Shown here: positions 29,105-37,966 of the stretch, piece after piece | How the letters are laid out: every line of letters starts with the position of its first letter | How positions within the stretch are numbered: the first letter of the stretch is position 1 | Assembly: GCA_039881145.1 (NCBI GenBank) | Contig: JAYKKI010000095.1 | Location: forward strand, 9,228,501-9,292,500 | DNA: 64,000 nt | Source: Druceiella hillmani | Taxonomy: Eukaryota; Arthropoda; Insecta; Lepidoptera; Hepialidae | Direction of reading: 5' to 3' | Position numbers and translations under genes: made by a program | The notes under the pieces: model-generated | Seen by the model: only the letters and a program-made list of their open reading frames with translations | What the model was told of the DNA's origin: nothing | The model's database searches: none

Positions 29105-31009
29105 TAAAAATTAAATTTATCTACATCATTTTAGGGAATATTAGCGACGGGCAGCTAACCTTAAATAAAGCCATGATTGGTATTATCGAGTATATGGTGA
29201 GTGCTGGCACAATACTCATTCAAGTTTATTATAGCGAGAAATAAATACCTACAATGTAAAGAAATTACTAAGTTAAAATTCGCCGTCGTTTTAATCTAAT
29301 CTAACATTTGCTTGAAATGAAACGGGGTGCAGGGTTGTAATTATTTTATGAATCAAAAAAATCTGCGTTGCCTTAGTTTATTGAATTCATATTATTATAA
29401 AAAATATATACCACAAATTTTACTTCAAACCAATAAATATAAAATGTTTGGTGCCCTATAAAATAAAAGTGACTTTCAACATGGAATGCGGAAATTATTT
29501 AATTTTGGTATCAGTTATACGTTACAACGTTTGTCGATGCGAATATAGATACCAAAAATTGAGGTCCAAAATAAATCATTCACTTATCGTCACTTTAACA
29601 CTGGTACTTATCTGACTTACTACCTACTTATCTGGCTTACTGGTACTAACATTACTAAATCACTTTCACAGTTCATTCATTATCGATAACAATAACACGA
29701 GTTTGAAAATAGTGAAGAGGTTATAGTATTGTGGCGCACACGGATTGCTAAACACACACGCTTAAACCAATATAGCTGATGCGCACGGCGCATGTATATA
29801 CTTTATTAATATACTTTTACGATCGAAATCGAAACTTTTTTTCGGGTTAGCTTTCAAAGACTAAGTAAAGTATTGGCAAAGCTAGATACATACATTTTCC
29901 TCGATTTAAGAATTATTTAACACATTCTATTAAATATACAAAAATAAAATTTTTTATGTTAATCTTTTATTTAATAGTTATTATTACGTAATCTGACTCA
30001 TTAATATGAATTTTGTCTAACGGCAACATTTTCAGTGAAAAATATCAGAAAAATGTTTTACTTAATTTTTTTATTATAAGTAACTGTTTAGAGTCACAAA
30101 AAGTACTTGCAGAATATTTTTGTCGGGATATTTGTATCGATATAACATAAATATTTAGATCATTGTTTTTTTTTTTACTTTATCAGTTTATCAAAAATTT
30201 ATCAAAAAGAATAGAACATAATGGCACAAATCTCATTTTCTTTTCGGTTTAATAACGAGAAATGTAATAACTATGGAATATTGTGTGGATCAGAGGCCCA
30301 CATGGGCGAAGTAAAAAACAATAATATTTGTTTGCTCTGTGTAAACATTGAAAAGTGAACATTTTTTAAGATTCTGTACTAATTCCGAATTCCTTTTTGT
30401 CTTTATGTCAAACTTGTTACAGTATTGCGTAACATGGACGTTTTGAATATATTATAAGACCGTCTACATACATCTACGTGAATTTTCCACTTCACGAAGT
30501 TTTAAATTAAGATTCACCAATTACTTAAATACTTATATATTCAATCGTCGATGTAATTCATCCAAGCAGAATAACTTGCCATTCGCTCTACACGTAAAAT
30601 GCATGTAGTATATGCATTTCCTTTTGGTCGACGTTCACCTCATTGACCAGATAGTCAGTTTTCAAGCATACTTTTACTTTACAATTTTTATTTTCAAGAG
30701 TACTTACTTATGAAATATTATTCAGTAATTTTGTGTTAAGTAAACTAGTATTAATATTTTTTTACTTGGATTTCAGGTAGTCCGCGCTATGATGGATCTT
30801 ACATCAACTTTGGTAGCATCTTTCGTGCTGCACCTCTGCGTGGTGAATCCAAGTTACCATTTGTTCAAACTCATATTGGACAAACACAGGTTTGTTTACG
30901 GCTTTTGTTCCTTTTATTTTCTGATTTTCTGTTTCAAATTATTTTAGTGTATTTCTAATATCTAATTTTTTTACATTGCAGGAATTTGACAAAAGCTAAA
31001 ACTGAATAA
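2407..31009 (+). CDS. NRF-6-like multipass acyltransferase 3 family protein, 12 exons, 5' end missing
   Basis: Twelve exons join in one open frame: 2407-2591, 3296-3513, 4210-4298, 9141-9322, 10254-10393, 13453-13621, 14674-14867, 18016-18157, 21065-21248, 28080-28222, 30777-30889 and 30982-31009. Every junction is GT/AG and phase-consistent, giving 594 codons and a TAA. Visible residues 1-125 are the cysteine-containing extracellular NRF domain (GCLN, QYCIL and the hallmark [11 protein letters not shown]). A first membrane segment lies near 128-155. The rest is the multi-helix acyltransferase 3 domain, with [57 protein letters not shown] and MYLTH. In the worm NRF-6 family these membrane proteins act in lipid or drug uptake and transport; the substrate here is unknown. 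The start codon and signal peptide are not visible, and a small extra exon in the 4299-9140 intron cannot be excluded. No disabling change was seen. Confidence 0.9.
3296..3513 (+). CDS. NRF gene 1 exon: end of NRF domain and start of TM1
   Basis: The acceptor is tctattttag and the donor is gtaagt at 3514. It begins in phase 0 and ends in phase 2. The peptide holds [14 protein letters not shown], the paired-cysteine motif that closes the extracellular NRF domain, and ends in the hydrophobic run TGAIIF, which continues in the next exon. Confidence 0.9.
4210..4298 (+). CDS. NRF gene 1 exon: first transmembrane segment
   Basis: The acceptor is ttgcttgtag and the donor is gtttga at 4299. One base completes the Phe codon from the previous exon. 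It reads [18 protein letters not shown] then [11 protein letters not shown], a hydrophobic helix followed by a basic cytoplasmic stretch. It ends in phase 1, which the next recognised exon accepts. Confidence 0.8.
4645..4682. repeat. Short imperfect hairpin in an NRF intron
   Basis: The sequence ataactaagggaaactt faces agttccccttagttat across a few bases, with one bulged base. It is AT-rich apart from the ggg/cccc core. Confidence 0.5.
5231..5392. repeat. TA/TATG microsatellite
   Basis: A nearly pure (TA)n tract with tgtgtgta interruptions, in the NRF intron after exon 4298. It yields spurious YIYI-type open frames. Confidence 0.95.
5719..5991 (-). CDS. Unrecognised 90-aa open frame with one membrane helix, antisense in an NRF intron
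   Basis: On the minus strand, Met at 5991. It reads [20 protein letters not shown] then [20 protein letters not shown], a good single-pass helix with flanking charges. No family is recognised. It lies between a TA microsatellite and a LINE, so it may be chance or a repeat remnant. Confidence 0.2.
   Translation of the reverse strand: MKSNFYNDTSLVVPEQKKTLEMTILKATIVIILSIFLGIVLIKKFIPIFCKQRLLHEITLFLYQWMKFRPSPAALTKLKLTLDYSTQYGF
6200..8335 (+). mobile_element. Degenerate jockey/CR1-like non-LTR retrotransposon (LINE), interrupted by a SINE
   Basis: Three parts are visible. An ORF1-like start lies at 6227 with a coiled-coil-like stretch ([20 protein letters not shown], shifted frame). Reverse transcriptase follows at about 6720-7560: [59 protein letters not shown] and FVYINDLPF, with the active-site block reading FVDDIS. 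The C-terminal region resumes at 7970-8290: [45 protein letters not shown]. Frames shift and stops occur, so it is dead. The break at 7742-7950 is an antisense SINE. It lies inside an intron of NRF gene 1 in the same orientation as the gene. Confidence 0.85.
7742..7950 (-). mobile_element. tRNA-derived SINE inserted antisense in the LINE
   Basis: Read on the minus strand it has a tRNA-like head with the Pol III B-box-like sequence gattcgatttcc (about 7881-7864). A linker GAACGGGGCTGGACTGG follows, then the tail gtaagagattgctc, gcaataagtccgccatatg, and an A-rich end at 7742-7752. The same structure is seen at 24787-24968. Confidence 0.75.
8336..9140. other. NRF gene 1 intron, right part
   Basis: Nothing recognised. 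An antisense 61-codon frame at 8678-8863 has a serine run and no family resemblance. Confidence 0.5.
9141..9322 (+). CDS. NRF gene 1 exon: start of acyltransferase 3 domain
   Basis: The acceptor is cgtctacag and the donor is gtgagt at 9323. It contains [11 protein letters not shown] and [16 protein letters not shown], matching the family's FS..N and hGlRvl..WVi.gH blocks, including the conserved Arg and His, then GPVANLK. It follows a 4.8-kb intron loaded with LINE and SINE sequence. Confidence 0.9.
9323..11529. other. NRF gene 1 introns around exon 10254-10393
   Basis: Nothing recognised apart from the exon. A less AT-rich stretch at 11280-11500 with tctcaaattctcaaaatctc repeats looks like old repeat sequence but matches nothing else here. 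Confidence 0.5.
10254..10393 (+). CDS. NRF gene 1 exon: [10 protein letters not shown] helix
   Basis: The phase-0 acceptor is the AG at 10252-10253. The nearer AG before 10261 would shift the frame into a stop. The donor is gtaaga at 10394. The exon encodes [20 protein letters not shown] and ends ALARYF, the family's vDtFFvlsG helix and RYlR block. Confidence 0.9.
11530..11730. repeat. Perfect inverted repeat, 94-bp arms, 13-bp loop
   Basis: Positions 11530-11623 and 11637-11730 are exact reverse complements over all 94 bases, read base by base. The loop is gaatcgctttatt. It starts with aatcaaccca and ends with tgggttgatt, and lies in an intron of NRF gene 1 immediately before a T-rich minisatellite. 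A transcript would form a long perfect hairpin. Confidence 0.95.
11740..12420 (+). repeat. T-rich minisatellite, about 80-bp period, about 8 units
   Basis: A diverged motif, roughly ctttttgcttattaaatttttgg followed by caattcgtgtttgtatttataa, recurs about every 80 bases; its ctttttgctta-like core is near 11785, 11868, 12025, 12107, 12185 and 12265. The plus strand is strikingly rich in T and poor in A and C. Confidence 0.7.
12425..13115 (+). repeat. Tandem repeat, about 165-bp period, about 4 units
   Basis: A block containing agcaaaagatc, actttctgcacagaaatag, a ccaggaaatgacata-like core, and then taaaacaacaataa with gtttgtttgtttattc recurs; the core falls at 12588, 12755, 12919 and 13084. It directly abuts the 80-bp array. 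Confidence 0.8.
13453..13621 (+). CDS. NRF gene 1 exon: GRGPFWP loop
   Basis: The acceptor is atatttcag and the donor is gtcagt at 13622. It encodes [36 protein letters not shown] and GNYGPW, corresponding to the conserved GPxw, C...WW.nlL and N-rich blocks of NRF-6-like proteins. Confidence 0.9.
13622..15114. other. NRF gene 1 introns around exon 14674-14867
   Basis: No repeat or gene seen besides the exon. There is a polypurine patch, gaaaggggaggggaaggata, near 14427-14446. Confidence 0.5.
14674..14867 (+). CDS. NRF gene 1 exon: SWYIPCDF block and two TM helices
   Basis: The acceptor is atattacag and the donor is gtaagt at 14868. It encodes [20 protein letters not shown] and then a second helix rich in V, L and I ending near [12 protein letters not shown]. 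It ends in phase 2. The start of exon 48001 in the second copy has the same phase, so either 3' cassette could in principle be joined to it. Confidence 0.9.
15115..15685 (+). repeat. Minisatellite, 94-116-bp units, about 5 copies
   Basis: Units contain ccgaacgttttcaaggctac, cagagttacc, caattagttaacaagg, accctcataatttcatcg and gcttgcatatcactttcaat. The cgaacgttttc core is at 15137, 15231, 15342, 15458 and 15574, so the unit grew from 94 to 111 and then 116 bp. The last unit decays after 15650. It lies in an intron of NRF gene 1. Confidence 0.92.
15686..18015. other. NRF gene 1 intron after the minisatellite
   Basis: Contains the 390-bp TIR element at 17423-17812. The rest is AT-rich, with a less AT-rich block at 16740-16850 that matches no other sequence here. 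Confidence 0.5.
17423..17812. mobile_element. 390-bp nonautonomous TIR element (MITE-like)
   Basis: The left end CACCGTGTTCGGGAATAGAT and the reverse complement of the right end CACTGTGTCCGGGAATAAAT match over about 40 bases, continuing into cgaaagacg on both sides. The left flank is TA (17421-17422) and the right is AA, consistent with a decayed TA duplication of Tc1/mariner type. The interior has no open frame. It includes two cccggagtg motifs near 17570-17598 and a relatively GC-rich block at 17560-17670. Confidence 0.75.
18016..18157 (+). CDS. NRF gene 1 exon: [14 protein letters not shown] block (duplicated in copy 2)
   Basis: The acceptor is tgtttcag and the donor is gtaaaa at 18158. 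It encodes [20 protein letters not shown], the family motif with conserved Arg residues and the YL.G helix, and ends KKALSK. This is the first of the five exons that recur at 48 kb. Confidence 0.92.
18245..18495. repeat. Interspersed 'tttcgttgtattacaacatc' repeat, two copies in inverted orientation
   Basis: The left half reads agtattatttctacttt, ccacgacccaagtttcgttg, aaaacatcttcagg and gctattagcaaa. The right half from about 18408 is its inverted counterpart, with ctaatagccca, gatgttgtaatacaacgaaa, gtagaaataatac and tcatcacg. The two together form an imperfect palindrome of about 150-170 bases. This shows that the family can carry such sequence at both termini, like long TIRs. Confidence 0.75.
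19440..20225 (+). mobile_element. 5'-truncated jockey/CR1-like LINE, 3' end with intact tail
   Basis: An open frame at 19453-19956 encodes the C-terminus of a LINE reverse transcriptase protein: [79 protein letters not shown] and FKDQVKKSC. It is followed by a 3' UTR ending in gaagagattgctc, gcaataagtcccgccatatg and (TAAA)n. The intact frame and simple tail suggest a fairly recent 5'-truncated insertion. It is absent from the corresponding intron of NRF copy 2. Confidence 0.85.
20285..20440. repeat. TA/TATAC microsatellite
   Basis: A (TA)n tract with TACA and TTCA interruptions, in the NRF gene 1 intron between exons 18157 and 21065. A shorter tract sits in the same intron of copy 2 at 49450. 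Confidence 0.95.
21065..21248 (+). CDS. NRF gene 1 exon: [13 protein letters not shown] block (duplicated)
   Basis: The acceptor is ttgcttctcag and the donor is gtaagt at 21249. It carries two hydrophobic helices and the LRPIWSFSF motif. It has the same 184-bp length and phase as the copy at 50056-50239. Confidence 0.92.
22164..23398 (+). mobile_element. mariner transposon, inactive
   Basis: The terminal inverted repeats are ttaggttggctagtaagttt at the left and, reverse-complemented, ttgggttggctaataagttt at the right. The left flank is TA (22162-22163) and the right is TG, a decayed TA duplication. The length is 1235 bp. A mariner transposase is recognisable from 22321: [66 protein letters not shown] and [13 protein letters not shown] (first catalytic Asp). 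Stops interrupt at 22579 and 22879 and later, and the second Asp block reads FYMIAKPH, so its Asp is lost. It lies in an NRF gene 1 intron and was not seen in the copy-2 intron. Confidence 0.93.
22321..23295 (+). pseudogene. mariner transposase pseudogene
   Basis: It encodes the remains of a DD34D-type transposase: an N-terminal paired HTH region at 22321-22710 broken by a TAA at 22579-22581, then the GDEKW block, then a region with several stops (after NLK at 22879, and more after 22980). The C-terminal remnant reads [14 protein letters not shown], the usual PYSPDLAP-SDYHLF block with the final Asp replaced by Glu. Confidence 0.85.
23871..24002. repeat. Compound CA-TA-GA microsatellite
   Basis: (CA)n at 23871-23886, then (TA)n, then (GA)n at 23983-24002, all within one NRF gene 1 intron about 0.5 kb right of the mariner. 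Confidence 0.95.
24787..24968 (+). mobile_element. tRNA-derived SINE
   Basis: The tRNA-like head carries GGCTCGGCGCATCGC and the B box GTTCGATTC at 24856-24864. GAGTGGGGCTGGTCTG follows, then the tail gtaagagattgc, gcaataagtccaccatatg and an AT-rich end. The tail matches the 3' end of the LINE at 19440-20225. It is the same family as the antisense copy at 7742-7950. Confidence 0.75.
27155..27372 (+). repeat. Interspersed repeat copy, about 210 bp, forward orientation
   Basis: It starts tttgaatattgaatatattt. It includes aaatgaaactacgtgatgta, taccacgacctaggtttcgt and tgtattacaacatc, and ends near gttacccatattttc at 27350-27364. Nearly the whole unit recurs inverted at 50690-50930. Confidence 0.8.
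28080..28222 (+). CDS. NRF gene 1 exon: [13 protein letters not shown] block (duplicated)
   Basis: The acceptor is attttcacag and the donor is gtaagt at 28223. It encodes [20 protein letters not shown], matching the family's PLsrLtY..YL.H block. It has the same 143-bp length as the copy at 55239-55381, whose donor is mutated. Confidence 0.92.
28223..30776. other. NRF gene 1 intron
   Basis: A TA microsatellite at 29015-29097. Segments near 30305-30365 and 30600-30700 align with 56810-56880 and 57360-57480 (gaaaagtgaa, gatcgacgt/ggtcgacgt, gtcagttttcaag). No extra exon. Confidence 0.6.
29015..29097. repeat. TA microsatellite
   Basis: A (TA)n tract of about 83 bases with one acatacat interruption, in the NRF intron between exons 28222 and 30777. 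Confidence 0.95.
30777..30889 (+). CDS. NRF gene 1 exon: last transmembrane helix (duplicated)
   Basis: The acceptor is ggatttcag and the donor is gtttgt at 30890. It encodes [20 protein letters not shown] and then [13 protein letters not shown], the terminal helix and the family's E/NxP...lek-like tail. It is matched base for base in length by 57551-57663. Confidence 0.9.
30982..31009 (+). CDS. NRF gene 1 terminal exon
   Basis: This is a 28-bp final exon after the acceptor tacattgcag. It completes an Arg codon, adds NLTKAKTE and stops at TAA 31007-31009. The equivalent exon at 57948-57975 has the same length and phase, which supports it despite its size. Confidence 0.85.
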
Positions 31010-31900
31010 ATTCACAAACTTCAAATGTCCATTTTGACGCTGAAATTCGTTAATTAAATAACATTCCAGGTTACTACATTAATTATACTCTATATGCAGT
31101 GATGTATTATTTATCTTTGGTTAAAAAATATTAGATAGACAAAATTAAAATATAAACACAAATTAAAGCAATGTGTCAATCTAAGTGAACAAATTACTTA
31201 GTTAATTATCACTCGATTATTTTGTTATAGAATTGAGAATATCATGGAAATGAATTATCCACATTAAAATGTACAACCTATAGAAACATTTTGCCCAGTT
31301 ATTTATTTGATGCCAGTATAACCAAAACATGATTTAAATTAATTTAAATAACAAAAAAATAACTGGGTGTTGAAATGGAATGGCCATTCAATGAAAATAT
31401 AACCGTTTAAATTATTCTCTTTCTGCTTATAGTACTTTCTTTTTATGGTGAAAAGACGTTATCTGAAATAATTGTTAATAGGGAAGATAAATACCAAGAA
31501 GAAGGTGGTGGAATTAATATCCATTGAAATCCAAAAAAAATACACCTATTTTGACAAAATAAGTGTATTTTTTACAAAATGTTTAACCCAATTTCCGAAC
31601 AATCAGTTAAGTCGATTTGATCTAAGACGTTATGCTATCTACTATATTTACTAAATTGTAACGCTGAATATTTCGTAATTGACAAATTCGTCCTGGACAA
31701 AAATTAAACGAACTCGTTTTGCAGAACAATAATTCCTTTGCGGTATCGTTATAGTGTAATCTACCATTTCTATATTTATAGCGCCTTAAAGTTAGTAAAA
31801 ACTGCAATAATATTTTTCGAATTATTTCATATATAACTGGTTATATACATTTTTTCAAGCTTTAACTCGTAAGTTATTATTTTAATAAAATGATACCTGT
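31010..31900 (+). other. 3' UTR of NRF gene 1 with candidate poly(A) signal
   Basis: The sequence just after the stop resembles that after the copy-2 stop at 57976: both have a gacgctgaaa run, an aattcgtt stretch and acattcca/acattgca. An AATAAA at 31884-31889 corresponds to one at 58353-58358 in copy 2. The length of the UTR is inferred. Confidence 0.45.
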
Positions 31901-33910
31901 AATAAAGATTATAATAAATTTAGTATCGTTAAATGATAATCTTAATAACTATTAAATTTGATAAAAGCGACTTACAATGTTTTGCGTATTGATGGATTTA
32001 TTCAATTCTCTTATTATTCTTGTCATTAATTATCAGAATATAATCCTACTGGGCTGCATAACCCCTTTTAGTTAATGAAGTAGAGAGGCGATTTCATATT
32101 TGTTAAACTCGTTACTTACTGTATGTATATATACCTTATTTTGTTTAATTTCTTTAACGACCTCTGCGTCATTCTGTGACTAACATTGTGTAACATTAGA
32201 GAAAACAATTCGGTCGGCGTCAGAACCGGCCGAATTCTAAAACCATGGCATAGTATATGTGGGATGCAACGCAAAAATTATAAGTGAGTGTGATATTATC
32301 AATTACGGTTTTAAGTGAAAATTTGTTAGGCATATTGCTGGAAATGAGTGAAAATATGGTTTTAATAATAATATAAAAAAAGTGTATTTCCAAATAATTA
32401 AAATTTATTTTAAATTATTAACTAACAGAAACGTAAAAGAAGTTTCACTTCGTCCAGGGGCTTGTGGATGGTTACACATTTTTTTCTCTTTATTCGATCT
32501 CACCTTTTTGTTTCTCATAGCTGCTACGATTCTATTGTCGTAAGAAGATTGCTGTAGATGGTATGTATGTGTATTATGGTTAGAACCTTACGCCACCTAC
32601 TCTACTTATAATAGTATTTTAATCTTTTTTAATTGTTTCGTAAAAGTGGAATTTTCTATGACTACATAATATTCAACAAGAAAATAAAACTATTACGTGG
32701 TTTAAAAATACTTATTTATTAAATAGGGAAATGTCGAAGTTGTCTCTTAGCTCTTAATTATCTGTTTTATTAAATATTGTGAGAAAAAACAATGAAATTA
32801 AAAAATAAAACTAATTAATTTTTCAACCAAACTATCTTCACAGTAAATAAAACAAAACTCGAAAAAGAGTTATGACTTTTAATTTTTTTAAAAAATTAAG
32901 ACTAAACTATTATTTGCTATTTATACTTCATTTAGCTAAATAAGTTTACAAAAAGATAACGAACGTCCTTTGTATTTATATAATCCATATCGATTTAGTT
33001 TATCATTTAGTATAGCAAGATAAACTAGAATAGCACTTTAAATTACGTAATAGTATGGCAGCTTCACAGATATATTTTTTTTTAAATTACCTTTGGTCCT
33101 ACTATAGCATTTGTTGTATACTTACACTATACATTTAAATTTTGTGTTAGCTATCTGACGCAATGTTTATTTTTTGGACAAGCACACTTAATATTTAACA
33201 AATTTTATTCGCAAACACATAAATGAACGGATTCCTAGAAGTAGATTCAGAATTTATTCCATATTGGTGAATCCATGCATCATCACTAGTGCATTCGAGT
33301 GCTGTCATTAAAACATTTGGAAAATATCTTCTACCTATTTCAATATCAGGAATTTTGAAAAGAACCCAGTTACCCACATTGCAAGATGAAAGCTACTAGT
33401 ATGAAAATGCTCCCAATTTGTTTACTCACGGGCATCCGATATTAACCGAGAAGGGGCTAAGCCAAAAATGATTGCCATCACCTGTTCATAGTCAATTTAA
33501 ATAAAGTGAAGCTTGTTATATCTAACTGCGACCGACTGTGCTAGTTATAACCGGATAGACCTAGGCATAATCGCATTTCAGCTTCTAGTTGTGATGTATA
33601 TATTGACAAACGTTTTAACGAATACTTTGTTCGGTTAGGGATACTAAACATATCTTAATTAATCAACATGTAATAAATATGTAATGGTCCATTACACGTG
33701 GAATCACTGCCAATGTATTGTATTCATTTTAAATTGTAATATATCATTAATTCAATATTGAATTTTACCTTTGGGTACGACGGGTGATTGTACTCGTAGT
33801 AATTTGATAAATTACATTTATATCTTGTCTGTTGTTTCTATTTCGTATTCCACTTGAATTGTCAATGTTAAAATAATTACAGAATCTTGATTAAAGGAAT
33901 TTTAATTTCT

Positions 33911-33950
33911 CTCGATCGAGGACGAATTTTGATCTCGATCGAGGACGAAG
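33911..33950 (+). repeat. Short direct repeat of ctcgatcgaggacgaa
   Basis: Two copies of ctcgatcgaggacgaa, themselves containing the palindrome ctcgatcgag, are separated by a few bases. A single related copy is at 60043-60058 in the 3' flank of NRF copy 2, so one site became tandem or lost a copy after duplication. Confidence 0.7.
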
Positions 33951-36120
33951 TGTGTCAATGGCGACACAACGATACGTGTTTTTAAATATTGCTGTTATTA
34001 AGCTGTTAATTGCGTTATGATCTAAATATTACTGAATCAAATACAATTACTTACCACAATTTCTAATTGGATCAACCGCTCTATTAATGTTGAGAAAAAG
34101 GATAAGATTAAATGCAGCTCAAACTTAGATTAAATGCGTTCAATATTTGAACGCAGTTCAAACTTAAGAGCACCAAAAAATCGCCAATTGGAAAGCTTGT
34201 TCTTGTTACTTTGAAAGTATAGGGCAATAATTTTTTTACGTCGCCGGTAACCAATAAAGAAGAAAAGAAATCGTTTCATATTTTTGAAATATTTTATAGA
34301 GAAAAAATATTGAGTGACTTCCGAAAATTCATCATAATACTTTTCTCTTAAAAATGTTTCTTTTATAGTCTTCTACCATATTCTTTCTTTAGATGCTATC
34401 AAAAAAGAAATAATTTTTTAAATCCCATATTTTCTAAAATTACTACTGCAACAAAATTTCTCAAACATTTAAAGTCTCGGAATATTTCTCAAAGAAGCTA
34501 TCTTCAGATATTTAAACATTTGTACTTGTTAAACTGGTCGTCGTTTTGATAGAACTGGCAGAATGAAAAGGGTTATTCTACTTTTCCTTTATATAGTACG
34601 GAATTTAATAGAAAAATATAAGCAAAAACGCAAATTACTGTCATTTATGTTTCTAATTGTTTTTACTGTCAAAAATTCAAAATATGTAATAAAGGATCAC
34701 TTTTATATTTCCCAATATACGGGTTCGCAGTATTTTTGATATTTTTTGTATTGCTATATCTCCACGATAAAATAATCAAATTTTTAACTTTGAAAATTAT
34801 TCATTCAACTTTTAAAAACTCAGCTTATTATCAATTGTCGCAGATGTTATTTTTCTCAGGAGACGCTGTGTGATGACAGTAATAGTAGGTTGTGACAATT
34901 TACGTTATTTTAATATTCAAGACCTATTTGATATACAATTTCTATTTGTTACAAGTAGCATTGATTTTGTTCGTATTTTGAATTTTTGAATTCGTTTCGG
35001 TATACTAGAATTTACTACGTTTTGATATCAATTAGAATGTTTCACGCTTTATCAATTCTTATGAAAAAAGTGAAATCCTATCGAAAATAAAAAATATCTC
35101 TAAAAAGCTCCAATTAGCTCATCAAGTCAGCCAATATGTTGTTGAAAACAAAATAATCCTCAAGTTCTTAGTAATTTCCTTATTTTTTATTAGAAAGAAA
35201 TTTACATTTTAAAGAACTTATTCAAAAGACATTTTTACTTTTTTCTTTTGACACGTGTTAATTTGAACGTAAGTTTTTGTTCCTTCAACATATTTCGCTT
35301 GTTTTAAAAAACTTTACAACTTCAAGTTCAAGAAGGTTTATAAGCACTTAATAATGTTTATGCGTACCTTTTAAATTTTATCTTTATTTTTTTACCTGAT
35401 ATAAAAGCTACCAATAAATTGATAGTTATTTTACAATTAACTCTTTTTTTCAGTGAGTGTGATGATCCAAAGAGAATTTACCCCGTTTTTCATATTTAGG
35501 TTTTGATGGATCACTTAACCTATGTGATGGTTGATTTATATAAAATATTTATTCCTTGCTAAAAATTATTTTTGCTTGTTTTGCATATTTTTATGGAGTC
35601 GGCGCTGTGTAAAATAAACTTAAAGTTTTGTACAAGCGCTGCGTGAAAAGTCAAAAATAGGACGGAGCTTTTTCCATTTGACCAATATTTTATACAGCAA
35701 CGCAAAACGTATTTCGAGAAAAAAATATACAAACAAAGTACTATCCATTAAATTGAATACGAATTAAATTGAAGTTAATTAACCAATTATGTAGAAACAT
35801 TTGTGCGTGTCAGCTCCGACGCGCGACTGGAGTTTACTCATTAAATATGATTGTCTTGGAATGTGTAAAATAGGTAACACTGTATGTAAATATAAATGTC
35901 AATATCATTAAATGTGAATAGGAATTGTTTTAATAAAAAAATGCTGACAATATAATTATTTTTAAAACATTTGGTAACGTCAAACTAAGAAGTTAACATT
36001 AACAGAGACTTTTTAATTTTGTAAGATAGAAGGCAACATATACATATATAGAAGACACCAAATATTCACACATAATGACATTTAATGGTTACATCTTGAT
36101 ATAAGCGAACGATAGTAAAC

Positions 36121-36220
36121 TATGTGTGTCACACTCCGTCATTGCGATTACGCCATAATAAATATATCAATATGTGTGTTACTCTCCGTCTTTACAATTA
36201 CGCCATGAGAAAATGCCAAA
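36121..36220 (+). repeat. Two-unit 50-bp direct repeat
   Basis: The segment tatgtgtgtcacactccgtc with attgcgattacgccata at 36121 recurs at 36171 as tatgtgtgttactctccgtc with tttacaattacgccatg. A 60-codon open frame over it has no recognised relatives and is probably chance. Confidence 0.7.
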
Positions 36221-36433
36221 CAAACATATTGATATCTCACTCTAAGGTACGCAGAAATGTTGCGCGGAGAGGCCACCTAACCGTTACACTCTTTTTAACG
36301 CTTTGAACTTCGTACGCTCTGAACTTCTGATTTTACTCCTCAAAAAATTTCATAATAAGGAGTAAACTCCAATAAAATGTTTTGAAATAAGTTAGACCTT
36401 AAAATAATATACAAAGTAGGTTTTAATCTACAA

Positions 36434-36475
36434 TGTTAATATGTTACATAGCGATGCTGATGTAACATATTAACA
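36434..36475. repeat. Short perfect hairpin, 16-bp arms, 10-bp loop
   Basis: The sequence tgttaatatgttacat is followed by agcgatgctg and then the exact reverse complement. It is about 1.4 kb left of the 174-bp palindrome. Confidence 0.85.
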
Positions 36476-37849
36476 CTTTCTTTATATTATAACTCATACA
36501 TGTTCCTAAAAAAGAAGTAATTACTCGAGTCTCACATTTATTATATTAATCGCAAGAAATTTCTGCAACGGGTGGTTTGCTTTATAAGACATGTCTTAAA
36601 TTTTTAAGTATTTTTATGCATTAATCGAACAAAAAAATCTCTTTAATAAGTAATGCACTTATGTTTTAACACGATTTATTATTTAAAAACTTGTTTCACG
36701 CTACACCCTCAGGCAACACAGATATTTCGATAAATGTTTAAACTAATTTTTCATAATTTATAAAATATTTCTATGAAATGAGCTCCCAACCTAAAAACAT
36801 TGAAAATATCTCAAGTATATCACACAAAGAGCAATTGAACTTATAAATATTTGAAGATTGTTAAAACACCATATGTTTAATTGACTGCGGAAACCGAACA
36901 ATCACATTAATTGCCCAAATAATTAATTAATTTTATGCAGATATTGGCCAACATATATTGGCAAATGAAATATGTTTTGCTGGTACCTGCATAATATTAA
37001 TTAATTCTCTTCAAAATAATTACTTCATGAAATTGATTAGTCTTTATTTAATTCACGAAAAAAATGATACAATCCCAAGCTTTTGCGTGATTCTAGAATT
37101 TCGTAACCACGTCACCGGGTGACAGTAAATTGAAGAAATGCACAATTACGCCAATGAATATTATATACGATTCGATTATGTATGCACAAAGAAGATATTT
37201 CCTATTAGTCTATGTCCACACTCCAAAAGTCAAATGACGATAGTGACGAAGGTGGTACCTTCCTATATAAATATAAATAAGTATATTTTCTTTTATATTA
37301 TTAGAACAGATATCAGAATGATTTTTTTATTACGAAGGAAAGTGTATATTGAAGAAAAATATAATGACCGTGGATCAAATAGATAAATTTGTTTATTGCC
37401 GGGAACTTTAAGATGGAAAGAGATTCAAGCGGTGTGTGAATATGGCAACTACATAAGTAAAACTCCTTTGGAAGTACAAATAAATTAAAATATATGAAAA
37501 AAATAATGTCAATGTCATGATTAACGCCGGCAAATAATTAGCGAAATGAAACTTGTTTAATGCAAGAAATGAAGATGAAAATAAATTGACTGTGATTACA
37601 AATATGATCAGGGCGGAATACGTTCAAAATTTAGTTTTAATAGATTACTCACTTAAGCTAATCACTTTTCTGTTTAACGAAACAAATAAGCGGCATTTAC
37701 AGTGGCCTACTAATAAAATTGCGATGATAAAAAAGGTGAAAGGTGACTTTTATTGAAATCATCTATGGTCATTTAGCGTTTGCTACATTACAATTTTGGC
37801 AGTTCATTTATTTTATTATTAACTAATTATAATAGTCTCCGCCTTTCAA

Positions 37850-37906
37850 GAGAAAGCAAATAGACGGCAGGTTGCGTCTTAGTTAATCCAACATTTTTTC
37901 TAATAA

Positions 37907-37966
<60 letters not shown>

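Larger units (their letters stand above)
31901..37849. other. Gene-free AT-rich stretch downstream of NRF gene 1
   Basis: No gene was recognised. It contains the ctcgatcgag direct repeat, the 50-bp direct repeat and the 36.4-kb hairpin. Homology to the copy-2 flank is visible to about 34 kb. Confidence 0.5.
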
